Positions 1 to 11,330 of a stretch of 64,000 nucleotides of DNA are shown piece by piece (the stretch's first letter is position 1; every line of letters starts with the position of its first letter). The notes under the pieces are model-generated. The model saw only the letters and a program-made list of their open reading frames with translations. It did not search any database and had not been told where the DNA came from. The DNA is from Lomentospora prolificans (Eukaryota; Ascomycota; Sordariomycetes; Microascales; Microascaceae). Both the position numbers and the translations under genes were made by a program. The stretch spans positions 2,542,001 through 2,606,000 of the forward strand of contig JARFXM010000009.1 in NCBI GenBank assembly GCA_029532625.1. The letters run 5' to 3'.

Positions 1-905
1 CCGGCCAGGAGCACATTGCGGTGCTTCTTAAGCTGTTCCGAGATTAGGTTGCCGATGGTATGATCTTCCTTCTTGATGACAAAGTCGGAGCAGTTGGGAA
101 TTGCTTGAATTCGGTCAGCTTGTATCACGGGTCGAAACTCTGCGCGACATGGATGAGCACCTACCAGTGAAAGGGACTTCCTCGCACTTCTTCTCCCCTT
201 CGCCAAGAAGGAAGAGCTCAAACCTAGAATAATATTAGATAAACCCCTATGCTTCCAGCATCGTAGTTAAAAGGAAAAAAAATTAGATCTATGAGGTAAG
301 TGGGGTAGACTCTGAGGGCTCGCGAGGTCATTGACAAGACTTGGCGCGCCCCGCAGGCAGATAGCCTCCAACTATTCAAAGATTCCTGGGTGGAGGATGT
401 CTTACCTATCGGGCGCGTTCATATTCTTGAATAGTAGGGTGGCCGAAACAGGTTACCGTGTACTGTTCAAGGAGTGTGATACCAGGTAGCCGATGAATCG
501 AGGCAGGCGGGAGGAATTCAGAGTGTCTGAGTTCAAGAATTATGACTATGCCGTCCGAAGAGTTGGAACGAAAGAATTAGAAAAGGAAAATAGTCACGAC
601 ATATATTACAGATTCAGCGACAATGTAGGTTTCCGTATCGTTGTTTTTGCGGCGGGAAGATTTGACGGGAAAGGACCTCTGCTCCGAGAGGCGACGCGAT
701 CTGAAGGTTGAAAACGGATGTTCGAGGCTTACCTAAGCAGACCGCGAAAGAGCTGTGCGACCAGCGATCCCTTGTCAATCAAGCTCACCAGCAGCTTCAA
801 GTTCCGAGAAACGACCCTGAATAGTCTACAATTCAAGCCCGTGGCATATTCAAAACGTCATAGATTTTCAAGACGGGTTTATAGTTCTGTATAATAGCTT
901 AATTC
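1..905. other. Left-edge region, no gene recognised
   Basis: Nothing in these 905 bases looks like a conserved protein on either strand. The only open frame of note, 493-711 on the plus strand, would give 72 residues without recognisable motifs and has no splice pattern extending it. The last part presumably contains the promoter and leader of the methyltransferase gene that starts at 906. Confidence 0.5.
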
Positions 906-2006
906 ATGCCCAGAATCTCCCTCCGCCAGCTCCGCCAGGCTTACACAATCTCACCACTTCTCTCCCGCCTCCTTCCAGCTTGTAGAGATCTCACATCCGC
1001 CCAGAACGAACTCCGATGGCTTCAAGAACACGCCACCGCTACCGCCAAAAACAAATCGGGCGTACAGATACGGCGGAAACTTGCGGTTATGTGTGAAAGG
1101 AGGCGCAGGGGAGTTCCGCTGCAGTACATTATCGGCACCCAGCCCTTTGGCGATCTTGACATCCATTGCGCACCCGGCGTCTTGATTCCCCGGCCGGAGA
1201 CAGAAGCTTACACGGCTCATCTGGCCCACCTGTTAAACAATCGAGAGCTCTTAGGCCCCCGCGACCCGAAACAACCTCTCCGAGTCATGGACTTTTGCAC
1301 GGGAACAGGGTGTATCCCATTACTCTTGTACTCCGTCCTGGTCAAGCGCTTCCCAAACCTCACCGTCCGCGGCGTGGATATCTCACCCGTGGCCCTCCAA
1401 GTCTCGAACCGGAACCTTCGCTCCGCGGTATCGTCAGGCCACATCCCCCCCCCTACTTCCACGCAGACCGTTTCCTTCCTTCACGGAGATGTACTTTCCA
1501 AGCATTGGGTCGATACGCACCTCGCCGGTTCAAGATGCGACGTTCTCGTTTCGAACCCTCCCTACGTGTCCTCCCAAGCGTGGAATCTAGCCCGGGATGG
1601 GCTGAGCTACTCGGCACGTAAGTACGAGCCAAAGCTTGCCCTCGTACCCGGAGATGATGCGCGAGTACCGGAAGGCCGCTGCTTGCATGAAGATGTCTTT
1701 TATGCGGCATTGTTGGATATCACTCTGGTGATCGATCCTAGCGTGGTGCTCTTTGAAGTTGGGGGTGCGCAGCAAGCGGAGCGAGTCGTGCAGCTAGCCA
1801 TGGAGCATGCCTTTGGCAAAAACGCAGACTTTGAACTATGGCGGGATTACCCAGATATACACTCCTCACCAGATGAAGCAGACGATGATGTTGGGGATGT
1901 CCTCAAGATACGGGATGACCCTGGTCATAATGGGGTTGTACCCGTCAGAGGCTGCGGGAATATTCGTTCCGTTTTGATACGGAAGATTGGCAGCAGCCGT
2001 GTGTAA
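906..2006 (+). CDS. MTQ1: Release-factor glutamine N5-methyltransferase, mitochondrial MTQ1/HemK type
   Basis: Single-exon gene of 366 residues. The family transfers a methyl group from S-adenosylmethionine to the glutamine of the GGQ motif in peptide release factors; the yeast mitochondrial form is Mtq1. Visible signatures are the substrate-side motif IPRPETE (residues 94-100), the SAM-binding glycine loop DFCTGTGC (about 129-136), an acidic ribose-binding segment GVDIS (156-160) and the diagnostic NPPY tetrapeptide (217-220), which contacts the glutamine amide. The N-terminal half is helical with many Arg and Leu residues, as in PrmC/HemK, and could carry a mitochondrial import signal. The C-terminus is longer than in bacterial PrmC and holds a poorly conserved Asp-rich stretch before a final strand. 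It converges on the GCP gene, with 68 nt between stop codons. Assignment to the mitochondrial paralogue rather than the cytosolic one (Mtq2) rests on length and the IPRPETE motif. Confidence 0.9.
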   Translation: MPRISLRQLRQAYTISPLLSRLLPACRDLTSAQNELRWLQEHATATAKNKSGVQIRRKLAVMCERRRRGVPLQYIIGTQPFGDLDIHCAPGVLIPRPETEAYTAHLAHLLNNRELLGPRDPKQPLRVMDFCTGTGCIPLLLYSVLVKRFPNLTVRGVDISPVALQVSNRNLRSAVSSGHIPPPTSTQTVSFLHGDVLSKHWVDTHLAGSRCDVLVSNPPYVSSQAWNLARDGLSYSARKYEPKLALVPGDDARVPEGRCLHEDVFYAALLDITLVIDPSVVLFEVGGAQQAERVVQLAMEHAFGKNADFELWRDYPDIHSSPDEADDDVGDVLKIRDDPGHNGVVPVRGCGNIRSVLIRKIGSSRV

Positions 2007-2074
2007 TCAAGGTATACATTTCATAAGTCGTCTCTATAAATGATACCCTCTCCGACAATTTTCATAAACATTGT

Positions 2075-4880
2075 TCACATCCAGCTTTGGAACCTAGCAC
2101 CGGTGATCCCCGTTTCAAGCATCTCTGCAAGAATATACCACTTGGAAGCCGCCGTGTCGCCTGTTGCTCTTGCTACCGCTCGTAGGCCCTCGGTCACGAA
2201 CCTGAGATGCTTGTCAAAGGAGGAATGTAGGGTTAGGACGGTCTCCTTGAAGGACCTCACGTCATGGCGACCATGTCCATCGTGGTCTATATGGGCGTCT
2301 TCATCATCTTCGTCATCATCATCAGAGCTGTCGACGCCCCGCCTTGGTGTTTTGAGTCCACGGGATGGCGTTGACGTCAATGACGGCCTGGGTGGGGACG
2401 TAATGATTGATAACCGAGAGATCTCCTGCATCTCTTCACTCTCTCTCCGTGCATTGAGTACGTATGCCTTCTCGAGCTGTATCGTCAAGTCCACAATGTC
2501 AAGAATGCCTTCCCGGATTGGCTCAAGTTTGCTTCCTAGACAACACTCATCAAGTACCCTCTTCGTAAAGGCGAGGTGCACTTCCGTCATAGCGTCAACG
2601 TCCTGCGAAGACTCTAGGTCCGCCCTCAGTTTCTCGCAATTCGGGAGTAGAACAAGGCTCGTCAAGTAACTCTGGAGCGTGTTGCAAAACCAGAGTAGTT
2701 TGGATCGTACAAGGTAGTAAACACTCCGATCATCCCAGTTCTCCCCATCGGTTGCGTCGTTTGCGAGAATTCGGTGTTTCTTGAGCATGTAGTTTGCGCG
2801 GCGCAGCTGAAGAAGCAGGGTGAACACACTCTTGTACCTAATTACACTCTCTTCTGCCAGTATCATTTGCACCGGCCAGCGGACATTATAAATCAGAGAT
2901 ATCTCCGGAAGTAGTTTCCGAACAAAATCCCGCGCGGTAATGGCGGGAACACGCTGGCCTCGCTGCCCAATAGTCACGGACAGCCGATGATGGGGGACGT
3001 TTGGAGAGTAGGCTTCCTGAGCCAAGGAGGTTAGCGCATACCTATCTCGCCACGCGGCACTCAGCATATCGAGTTTCTTGAAGATGGATGTACAGAACGA
3101 GTCGGCTAACGACCCATCGGCCATAAAGTACAAGAGTTGCATAACCTCAAGGTCCGCCCACAGTCCACACGACTCGAAGAGGACTTTTTTCAGACCTAGA
3201 GCCGTAGCGTGGTGCTTACTTCGAACCCACCGGTCGAAAGAGGCATTGAAAAGCTCGGTAAATGGAGCTAGATCTGAGGCCGAGGCGAACATGGAATCGA
3301 AATCGAAGGTGGGCTCATTTTCTTGACCAAGGCCATTTTGCACAGAGGAATACTTGCCCAGATGTTTTAGGATAACGATGCTTTTTCCGGCAATAAAGAT
3401 CTTGCCCGCGGATGGCGACAGAAATTTGGGCGCGTATAGGCTGCCGTCAGCAGTACGCTTGACTCGAAACTGATCCCTCCAGACTTGATTAAGGGGAACG
3501 TAGGTTGCGGACTCTGACACGAAGAAAATCTTGTCTCCTGGGATCAGCTCGCCTTCTTGCATCCAAAGCCTCATAGGGCGTAGGTAAAAACGGAAGCATT
3601 CAAAGAAGATGCGACCCAAAACTTCATAAGTTGTCCTTCTTCCCGAGACTTGCGCAACACCAATCTCCTGAAACAAAAGTTCCAGGTATCGAAAAGCGCC
3701 TTGGTTGGATTCCTCGAGCTGGCGTAGGATATCAGACAGCTTATATAACGGCTCTAGAGGAGTCTTTAGCTCGTTGAGAGCAGCGACAAGGCTAATTATT
3801 GTATCCTGATGAAGCTGTATGAGACGGGACTCAATATTCGTGACGTGAGTATCAAAGGAATACAGATTCCGCGTTACGCAGTCCTGGAATACCTGAATAT
3901 GCGATGCGCTTTGAGGTCGCATGCAAAAAGCACGGAGGATGCCTAGCCGGCGCCCCGTTTCCGCCAAACCGTCGATTAAGGACTGGTACGTATCCATCGA
4001 AACATCCGATAACTGGTAGGTAACGTTAGGAGCATAGTCTTCTGAAAATAGTGTGGTGCTCTGTCCTCTCAGCATAGAGAGAGCTTCCCGGAGAACTTGT
4101 AGCTCCGAGATGGCGACCTTTCGGCGTCCCGCCTCCGAAGGCCGCAACGGTTGATGTACCCTCCATTTCTGGGCTTCCTTAAGAGCCTCCAGAGTGGAGT
4201 GATCTTGCGGTTCGAGAACGAAGTCTTTCGCAACGCGCGACGAGCCTGATAACTGATCAGATGCGGAAGAATGGCCATCGCTCCCGGAATCGGACAGATA
4301 CTCCTCGTCGACGCCGGCATCGGAGTCACTGTAGTCGATGGATGCCCAGAGGTCCGGCTCGTCTGCCCAGCCATCTTCCTTAGCGATATCCTCCCACCTT
4401 AGCTGTGGCTGGGGTTGGCGCGTAGGTGGCCTGAGAGCGTCGAGATCATCGAGGTTCGTATTTTGAAGGGGTCGGTCGGAGAGTTCAAGAAGGAGGTGTA
4501 GGAAGTCCGGGCGCCATTTCTCCGGGACGGGATCTAATGCGTCTAGTCGTTCGCGTAAGGCATCGGCTAGGGCTTCACGATGGTGGACCCGGAAAGTCTC
4601 CTCCAGTCCGTTCAAGGTTTTTTCCACCTCGAACTGATTGGTACGAAGGAAATTGTGGTTTCGCAGCCGACGCAGTGTTCGGTCACGATATTTACTAAAT
4701 TTCTCGGGTTGCGACTGGGTATCCCGAGTCAGAATTTGGATGTCCGAAGAAAGACCGAAGAAAGGGAGCTGGCACCATGGTATAGGCGCGGACACGTTGG
4801 TAACGAACCATGGAGGAAGTCCCGGTAATGGCTTCGACCAACTCACTGGTGAACGAGAACAGCTGGGCCTGGAAGGCCAT
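2075..4880 (-). CDS. Gamma-tubulin complex component, GCP5-like (Spc97/Spc98 family)
   Basis: Proposed CDS complement(2075..4714,4809..4880), 903 residues. GCP proteins pack side by side in the gamma-tubulin ring complex that nucleates microtubules at the spindle pole body. The N-terminal helical region has the GCP5-like pattern RTNQFEVEKTLNGLEE followed by FRVHHREALADALRERLDAL. A conserved tryptophan/acidic segment WEDIAKEDGW precedes an Asp/Ser-rich linker. The first GRIP domain begins near QVLREALSMLRGQ. The second GRIP domain contains WPVQMILAEESVIRYKSVF and the LLLQLRRANYML helix, the part expected to bind gamma-tubulin. The long open frame alone would have to start at a GTG. A 94-nt intron (4715-4808, donor GTTCGT, branch TTCTGACT, acceptor CCCAG) instead joins a 24-residue first exon starting MAFQAQLFSFTSELVEAITG in phase 0, which suits the family N-terminus. 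The family call is firm; the GCP5 subtype and first exon are inferred. Confidence 0.85.
4715..4808 (-). other. Predicted intron in GCP5-like gene
   Basis: Donor GTTCGT follows the ATG codon of TSSM, and acceptor ACCCAG precedes TCG. The intron keeps phase 0 and has a CTGAC branch-like site 14 nt before the acceptor. It is needed to reach an ATG start. Confidence 0.6.
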
Positions 4881-6230
4881 GATGGGCGAAGAGAGGTTGT
4901 ACTGCTCGTTGAATATGCCTAGTGAGTACGATCTTGGAATGGATTCAGATCCATGATAGCATACGAGACGACAAATCCGCCGAGTGATAACGGGTTAACC
5001 GGAGCACTCGAGTCGTCAATGCGACGCGGGGCATTTCGTCGTTCCTCGACCTTCTCAGCGCGACGTGGTGCACCCTGGTCAGGCTGGCTATCAATCTTGC
5101 TGACTAAGAGAGTGGCCGGGCATGGGACATGACAGGCGTAACACAGGTTCTTGCGCTGAAAAGGTCCTGTTGCACCATTCTACTATTATGCAGCAACGAA
5201 TCTCAAGGCCCATCCGCCTGCCATCTCGAGATGGAGGGCCTGGCATTGATGAATGATGTGGCTGTCAGGGGGAAGGGAGGCTTCACCCTCGACCACCCTT
5301 TTTCCCAACGGAATCTCGCTCTGAGGCTGGTCCGATCTTTTACTCGACTTGAATGGATAGGTAATGATCAAATAAGTCGTAATCAAAGATCTTATTGTGA
5401 ATCTGCAATCAGAGACATAGCCAGTACTACATATCATCCAGTCTCAACCCGGTTTCTGTCCAGCACTTCTAGGGACTCGACTCAGTGTTCTAAATCAAGT
5501 TGCTGCGAGCCGGAATGAAGAGGCCATACGCTTAAATATGTAGCACCAGATGTGTGGCATCAAAATGTGTAATCAATTCGTCGATTCCTGACTCTGCTAG
5601 TTTCTGGATGGGTGGTATTGTCGAGATTAATCGACCAAGGAAAGCCAGCGCAACTAGTGAAACCTTTTGAGCGGCTTGGACAGTGCAATCTTACCAGTAC
5701 CTGCGGTTCTGGCCCTCCTCCTTCTCTTTAACCATCTTCCCCTGCGCCCTTCTTCAGCCACATCTGGCTTTTGCATCGCTTGATCCCTCTTTTTTTCTTT
5801 TTCTTTTTCTTTTTCTTTTCCCCTTTTCCCCCATCTCTTCCTTGGCGATAATTGTTTTAGCGTCACGAGGTTGCTGGCCTTTCCTTGCTGCTCTAGCTTC
5901 CCTTGCCGTACGTCCTAGTGTCTGGCGGTCCAGAGCTGGTCGTCTTGTGCATGACGCTTCCCCCTTTTCCCAACCTGACCCTGTAGCTTTGAACCTTGAT
6001 TTTCCAGGCAGCCCGCTACTGATTCAACCCGAAACCCCCCCCCAAATCGACGAAAAAAAAAGGAGGGAAAAAAGAAAGGAAGAAGCGATCGAGAGCGACT
6101 TTCTTCCTCTGCCAGCCTAATCACACGCGACTGATCTATTCCGTCCGACCCGGTTCTCTTCATTCGAGCCTCTCCATCGTCGTCCCGCCCACGCGCCAAA
6201 AATCGCCGACTCGCGCGCAATCCTCTCGAA
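4881..6230. promoter_or_regulatory. Divergent promoter region between GCP5-like and GT15 genes
   Basis: This 1.35-kb intergenic region separates two divergently transcribed genes. It contains no credible reading frame. The side next to the mannosyltransferase is strongly pyrimidine-rich (about 5700-6200 on the plus strand), as is common in fungal leaders, and includes a T/C microsatellite. No individual binding site is claimed. Confidence 0.5.
5790..5824. repeat. T5C-type simple repeat
   Basis: Several consecutive TTTTTC units on the plus strand, followed by more C/T-rich sequence. It lies about 410 nt upstream of the GT15 start codon, in its promoter or leader. Confidence 0.9.
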
Positions 6231-7676
6231 ATGGCTGTAGCTAGGCCAGTCCGAGCCCTCGGGCTTGCCGCCATCGTCCTATGGTGCTTCTTCCTATATC
6301 ATATGTTTTCGCCCACCGTGCAGTCGAACCTGCCTACGACAGACTCGCCGAAACTCGAGAGTATGGAGCGCGACCCCATGGCAGATCGTATGTTTCCCTT
6401 ACACTCCCAGCGGCTCCCTTGGAGGCTATCCTCCAAATTGACTTGGGGTAGGCTAGAAGACTAACTTGCTCGCTCGCCATTATAGCTACCGGAGAGCCTG
6501 AAGGTGTATTGCACCGCACCTCGGATCGCTATGCCCCTGGCATCGAGGACTCTGACAGGATCAGCGCAACGCTTCTCGCCCTGGTAAGGAACGAAGAGCT
6601 TGAGGGAATGCTCCAGGCCATGGACGATCTCGAACGGACATGGAATCACAAGTTCAACTATCCTTGGACCTTCTTCAATGACGTTCCTTTCTCCGACGAG
6701 TTCAAAAAGAAGACTTCTGCCGCCACTAAAGCCGAATGTCGATATGGTAAGTCTGCCAGTGCCGAGACGGCTTCGCCCCTGCTCGCAATTCCAATTCGTG
6801 CGTGTCACTAACGCCAGCCTGCACTTTTGTAGAGCTCATTCCTAAAGAGCATTGGGAGGTGCCCTCTTGGATCAACCACGATTTGCAAGAAGCCTCCGCC
6901 AACCTGCTCAAGGACAACGGTGTCCAGTACGCGTCCATGACATCTTACCACCAAATGTGTCGATGGAACAGCGGCATGTTTTACAAGCACCCCGCACTCA
7001 AGGACGTCCAGTACTACTGGCGTGTCGAACCCAAGGTGCATTTCTTCTGTGACGTTGACTACGATGTCTTCCGATACATGCAGGACAACAACAAGACCTA
7101 CGGCTTCACCATCAACCTCTATGACGATCCCAAATCTATTGAGACCCTTTGGCCCGAAACCCTCAAGTTCCTCGCTGCCAACCCCGATGCTATCGCCGAA
7201 AACAACGCCATGCCTTGGCTCACCGACAGCATCCGTCGTCCCGGACACAATTCCAAGGCAAACGGCTATTCAACCTGCCATTTTTGGAGCAACTTCGAGA
7301 TTGGTGACATGACCTTCTGGCGAAGCAAGACCTACGAAGACTATTTCAACCACCTCGACCGGGCCGGCGGCTTCTTCTACGAGCGCTGGGGCGATGCTCC
7401 CGTTCATAGCATTGCCCTTGGTCTCTTCGAAGATGCTAACCGTATTCACTGGTTCGTGGCAATTTCCCAATGTCTGTTCACCGCCCTTGCCCGGATTCTA
7501 ACCATAACTGTACTTCTAGGTTCCGAGACATTGGCTACCAGCATGTTCCCTTCCTTAACTGCCCCAACTCGCCCAAGTGCAAGGGCTGCGAAACCGGCAA
7601 GATGTACCAGGGTGAATCCTTCCTCCAAAAGGAGGACTGCCGACCCAACTGGTTCAAGTACGTTGGCCTCGGCTAA
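6231..7676 (+). CDS. GT15 alpha-1,2-mannosyltransferase (KRE2/MNT1/KTR family)
   Basis: CDS join(6231..6387,6486..6746,6833..7451,7520..7676), 397 residues, close to the usual length of the family. These Golgi enzymes use GDP-mannose and Mn2+ to add alpha-1,2-mannose to N- and O-linked glycans of secreted and cell-wall proteins. The protein is a type II membrane protein: a short basic N-terminus, one membrane anchor at about residues 8-26 (LGLAAIVLWCFFLYH), then a Ser/Pro-rich stem and the lumenal catalytic domain. Family motifs are YYWRVEP (about 200-206), the acidic CDVDYDVF block just after it, SNFEIGDMTFW (Glu at about 295, the position proposed as nucleophile in yeast Kre2p) and HWFRDIGYQH near the C-terminus. 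Four C-terminal cysteines (NCPNSPKCKGC and EDC) are typical of the family. All three introns are short and have CTAAC-like branch sites. Which KTR paralogue this is cannot be settled here. Confidence 0.93.
6388..6485 (+). other. Intron 1 of GT15 gene
   Basis: Donor GTATGT and acceptor TTATAG, phase 1. It joins the membrane-anchor exon to the stem. Confidence 0.85.
6747..6832 (+). other. Intron 2 of GT15 gene
   Basis: Donor GTAAGT, branch CACTAACG, acceptor TTGTAG, phase 1. It splits the conserved CRYELIP segment. Confidence 0.9.
7452..7519 (+). other. Intron 3 of GT15 gene
   Basis: Donor GTTCGT, branch TCTAACC, acceptor TTCTAG. Splicing restores the conserved HWFRDIGYQH motif, so the join is well supported. 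Confidence 0.9.
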
Positions 7677-8146
7677 GTACCTGAGCGAGACATAACGAAC
7701 CGGAGATTGCGCATGTTCGAATCGCACTCTTCTCCAGAAAACACGAGGAAGAGCAGAGGCTGCCGCCGTAGATGTTACTCCTCGGTTGGCCGACCGCCTG
7801 TATTAATGACAAATTTTCGAGGGGCATTCGCAGGTGTTTGGCGTTAGATCAGGGACCATTCTTTCGGCCCATGTCATTTCCAAGTCGCAAATTTGATGTC
7901 TTACTGGTCCACGGGCGGTGGGTGATTATTGGAAAACCTACACAAGAAGGCTGCGTTAATCAAGGGGAGAGGAGCGGAGGGGGAATAAACTGTACGTGTA
8001 CACATGTAGAATTAATACTCTTGAGACGACAGACGGAATAGAGTCCAACAAACGATCAAATGGGAAGCGGAAACCTCCGAGGACTATGATTTGACGCTGT
8101 CTTATGGTGTTGTGTTTAAACCCCCCCAGAAAAGTGGCAACGCCTG
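7677..8146. other. Shared 3' intergenic region, GT15 and WDR83
   Basis: About 470 nt between the stop codons of two convergent genes. It contains no recognisable gene and presumably carries both polyadenylation regions. Confidence 0.5.
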
Positions 8147-9315
8147 CTATCGAGATCCGTAGACCGTCACCGTGCCCGACAGTCCCCCGGCGCAAAACTG
8201 GTCGCCCCAGCCACCCTCCCTCCACGCCAGGCAACTGATGACATTGTTCTGCTTCCTCTCCTTGCCATCCCTACCCACGACTTTCTTCCGGCTCTGCACG
8301 CCTGCGGGGCCCCAGGGCACCTGTATCCTCGCGGCCACCTTGCCCGACAGCAGATCCCACGCCCAGATCCTCCCCTCGGCACCCTCGAGAGTCTGCTCGT
8401 CCGCGCCCAGCAGCTCATCGCCCGCAACAACGTACCGCTCACGGCCGCCCAGCAAGGCCTGCACTCTCAGCTCCTTATTCCGCCACGCGGCATTCTCAAA
8501 AGTCTTTAAGCACGTGCCCTTTTCCCTGTCCATGAGCCTTAGCTTGCTGTCCAGCGTGCCGACGAGCATCGCCGTCCCGTCCCTGGTGAGATCCACGCTC
8601 GTCACGCTGGCGCCCATGGTATCGGTGACGCAGCGGCCCATGCGAATGTCGTAGGCCCTGACCTTGCCGTCCACGCTCCCCGCCACGATCTCGGGCCCTC
8701 GCACCACCAGGCAGGTCACGGCATCCCTGGCCTCCTCGAGGACCTGGATCGGCTTAGGGCTCTGGGCCTTGACGTCCCAGATGCGTACCGTCGTATCGAA
8801 GCCGCCTGACACCAGCACGCTGTCTCCCTCGCCGCCGAAGCTGACGCAGTTGATGCGCGCCGAGTGGCCCTGCGGGCCGCCCCCGAACCGCCGGATCGTC
8901 TGCGCCGTCGTCACGTCCCAGAGGAATACGAGCCGGTCGCCGCCGGACGAGGCGAACCGCTCGTTGTCGGAGGATACCGAGATGCTGAGGACTTCGTAGC
9001 CATGGGCGGAGTACGTCTGAATCAGTTTGCCCTGGGGCACAGGCGGCTGCGCTGGAGAGTCGCGACCTGTGGAGGTGACGGCGTTCCCGCCGCCGGCGGT
9101 CGGGCCAGTAACTGTAGAGCCGGGGTTGTAGAGCCGTATAGAGCGGTCCGAGGAGCCGGTGAGGATGTAGGTTCCCGGCGAGGCGGAGTAAGTCACGGCG
9201 TGAACAGGGCCTGACCAGTGTTGTTTAACTCGTCTGATCTCGACTCTCGCGTCGGAGGTGGAAACTCACCATTTGCGCCCACCAACTGGGCAACTGGCTT
9301 ATCCGGAAATGACAT
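8147..9315 (-). CDS. WD40-repeat protein, WDR83/MORG1 family
   Basis: CDS complement(8147..9210,9270..9315), 369 residues. The mammalian homologue WDR83 (MORG1) is a scaffold in MAP-kinase signalling and a spliceosome-associated protein; the fungal role is inferred. The chain is one beta-propeller of about seven WD repeats. Their ends are visible as IRLYNP, FLWDVT, RIWDVK, RAYDIR, LRLMDR, WAWDLL and a last TVTVYGS blade. An insertion rich in Gly, Thr and Pro (around STVTGPTAGGGNAV) lengthens the first blade relative to animal homologues. The start comes from a small first exon encoding MSFPDKPVAQLVGAN, joined by a 59-nt intron in phase 1 to GPVHAVTYS; this gives a complete first blade that the long open frame alone lacks. 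It converges with the GT15 gene. Confidence 0.9.
9211..9269 (-). other. Intron of WDR83-like gene
   Basis: A 59-nt intron with donor GTGAGT and acceptor GGTCAG. It splits the Gly codon of the conserved NGPVHAV segment and is required to reach the ATG at 9315. Confidence 0.88.
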
Positions 9316-11330
9316 GCTTCATAGTACCCATCCAACTCGCTCTCATCCCATGTCAAGCGGGATTGGAATATAACGGGCCAATATCGTGAAGCACCGGGCT
9401 TCTTTTCCCCCTTTGTTTCTTCACACGTCTGAATACTCGATTCTGAAGTCGGTCACGTCTACGTTTAATTCAATGTGAGAAGCAACGGATATCGGTATAT
9501 CGAGTTAAGGAGTGGCAGCGACATCAACAATATTCATTACGATTCGACATTGAAGGCTGTCAGTCATGACACTATGAAATACTTGGCCTTGATTGGCTGG
9601 GCGGTCCGCACCAGGCGCCATGGGATGAAAGGCGGCATCAGCCGGTCCATAGATGGATAGGTACACTAATATAATGGTGCTGGGATTGTCATCCACTGAT
9701 GCCGATCCGCGCTTCCCAGAATGTTACGGAGAGGACAACAATCATAAAAATAGGCTCTGGCCGCCCGGCTTTGAGCCTCTTAAAATCTGCTTGCGCCAGC
9801 CTCCAGTGTGCCAGTTCGGATGCCACGCACTAGAGCCATCTAACCAAGGCTGGCGCGCGGCTGACTCGCAGGCTGGCTGGCTTACTTCGTTATTAGCGCT
9901 GATCCATCCATGTCTCAACCTTGGCTCAGCCTGAGATTCAATCTGGTTAAATTTGAAAAGGCAAACAAGATCAGTGCGCTTTCGTGATAATTCAAACGTC
10001 ATAGTATTACACTTCCATCAAAGGGAAGAAAACGACAATATAATGCAGCGAGAATGCCATCCTGGTTCTGGCATCTCCGAAACGTTTCCTCACTCTCCTC
10101 ACCCTATCTCCAATCTCCCCCCTGTACTACTCGAGCACTGCAACCTCTCTCATATAGGGTATTTGTTGTGATACAAGAAGGGAGAGATCGTGCAAATGTA
10201 GGCGGGACCACCTCAGCAGGGGACGTCGCGTCCCCGACTGTTACTGGGATAGGTCCTTCCATTCTACCGCGCTCCCTTTTGGTTCGGCCGTAGACATGAC
10301 ATGCGCTAACCCAATGCTTCCAAGAACTCTTTGAGAGCCTGCCTCCATCTCCCAGTCATATAAGCCAATTACCATAAACTTGACTTGACGAAGCCAACTT
10401 AACCTGTACGCCGATGCATGCGATATATCGAGTTGATTAAAGACCAACACATAAAACCGTAACATATAAAAACACAAAAACGAAGCAAAGCGAAACTGCT
10501 GGCGGATATAATACTAGACGTGTTGTCGGAGTCTGGTCCACCTCAACTGGTGAGAAGCAATAGACCACGCGACTGTGGACGGGGTTGTATGAGCGTTGTA
10601 CGCGTGGCGATTCTAGCAGGTATGGCCACGATAGCCGTGCAGCATTGGCAGGTCCAAATGCGACGAGCCGAGCAGCCCCGCGCCTGGCGGCGAGCGGGGT
10701 TCTTGAACATATGAGAGCAACTGCTCTCAGGAAAAAATAGAACTTGACTTCTCTCGAGTAAAGTGGTAAATAGCACAACCGGTCTGGGTTCATTGGTCCG
10801 ATCCAAAAGCGGGTTTGGTGTCGCCAACCGAGACCGTTTTGCGCGATACGAAATTGGCAGGCGCTCTGGGAGCTTCGCGAGCACGAGTCCTGGCGCATTC
10901 CTTATTAGCCCTCGTCCCGCTCACCGAAAGGGACGGCTGCGAACGACACAAGGCGGCGAAGGGACCAGTTGGCTACATGCTACTTTCGAACCCTCACGAA
11001 TCGATCATTGCGCACTGGCAGACTTTGCGGCAGAACGAGCATCGCCATAGCCAGGTCGAGCCGTCCCTCAAAAGCGACCAGCGGCGATCCAGCTTTAGAG
11101 GGTAGCCTGGAACATGCTAGCATGCAGCGCACAAAATCAAAGCAGTGTGCCACTTCCTTTTTAACGGGAGCTCGGAACCACGTGCTGAGGAGGGGAAAGC
11201 CTCTGTGCAAGTTGCATACGACAATTGGCAACTCTACCTTCGAAAATCAGGTCTCCTGGGATTGCGTTGTGAGTATTGACGACATTTCAAAAGCTTAGAG
11301 CTTCCCCTCGAGTGACGGAAGGCGCATCGA
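9316..11330. other. Intergenic region, no gene recognised
   Basis: About 2 kb between the 5' end of the WDR83-like gene and the 3' end of the Zn2Cys6 gene. Open frames of up to about 150 codons occur on both strands, but none has a recognisable motif and they overlap one another. The part next to 9316 should hold the WDR83 promoter. Confidence 0.5.

Noticed and set aside
7700..7735. GTTCGAATC, similar to a tRNA B box
   Set aside because: No A box at the right distance upstream and no acceptor stem can be paired.
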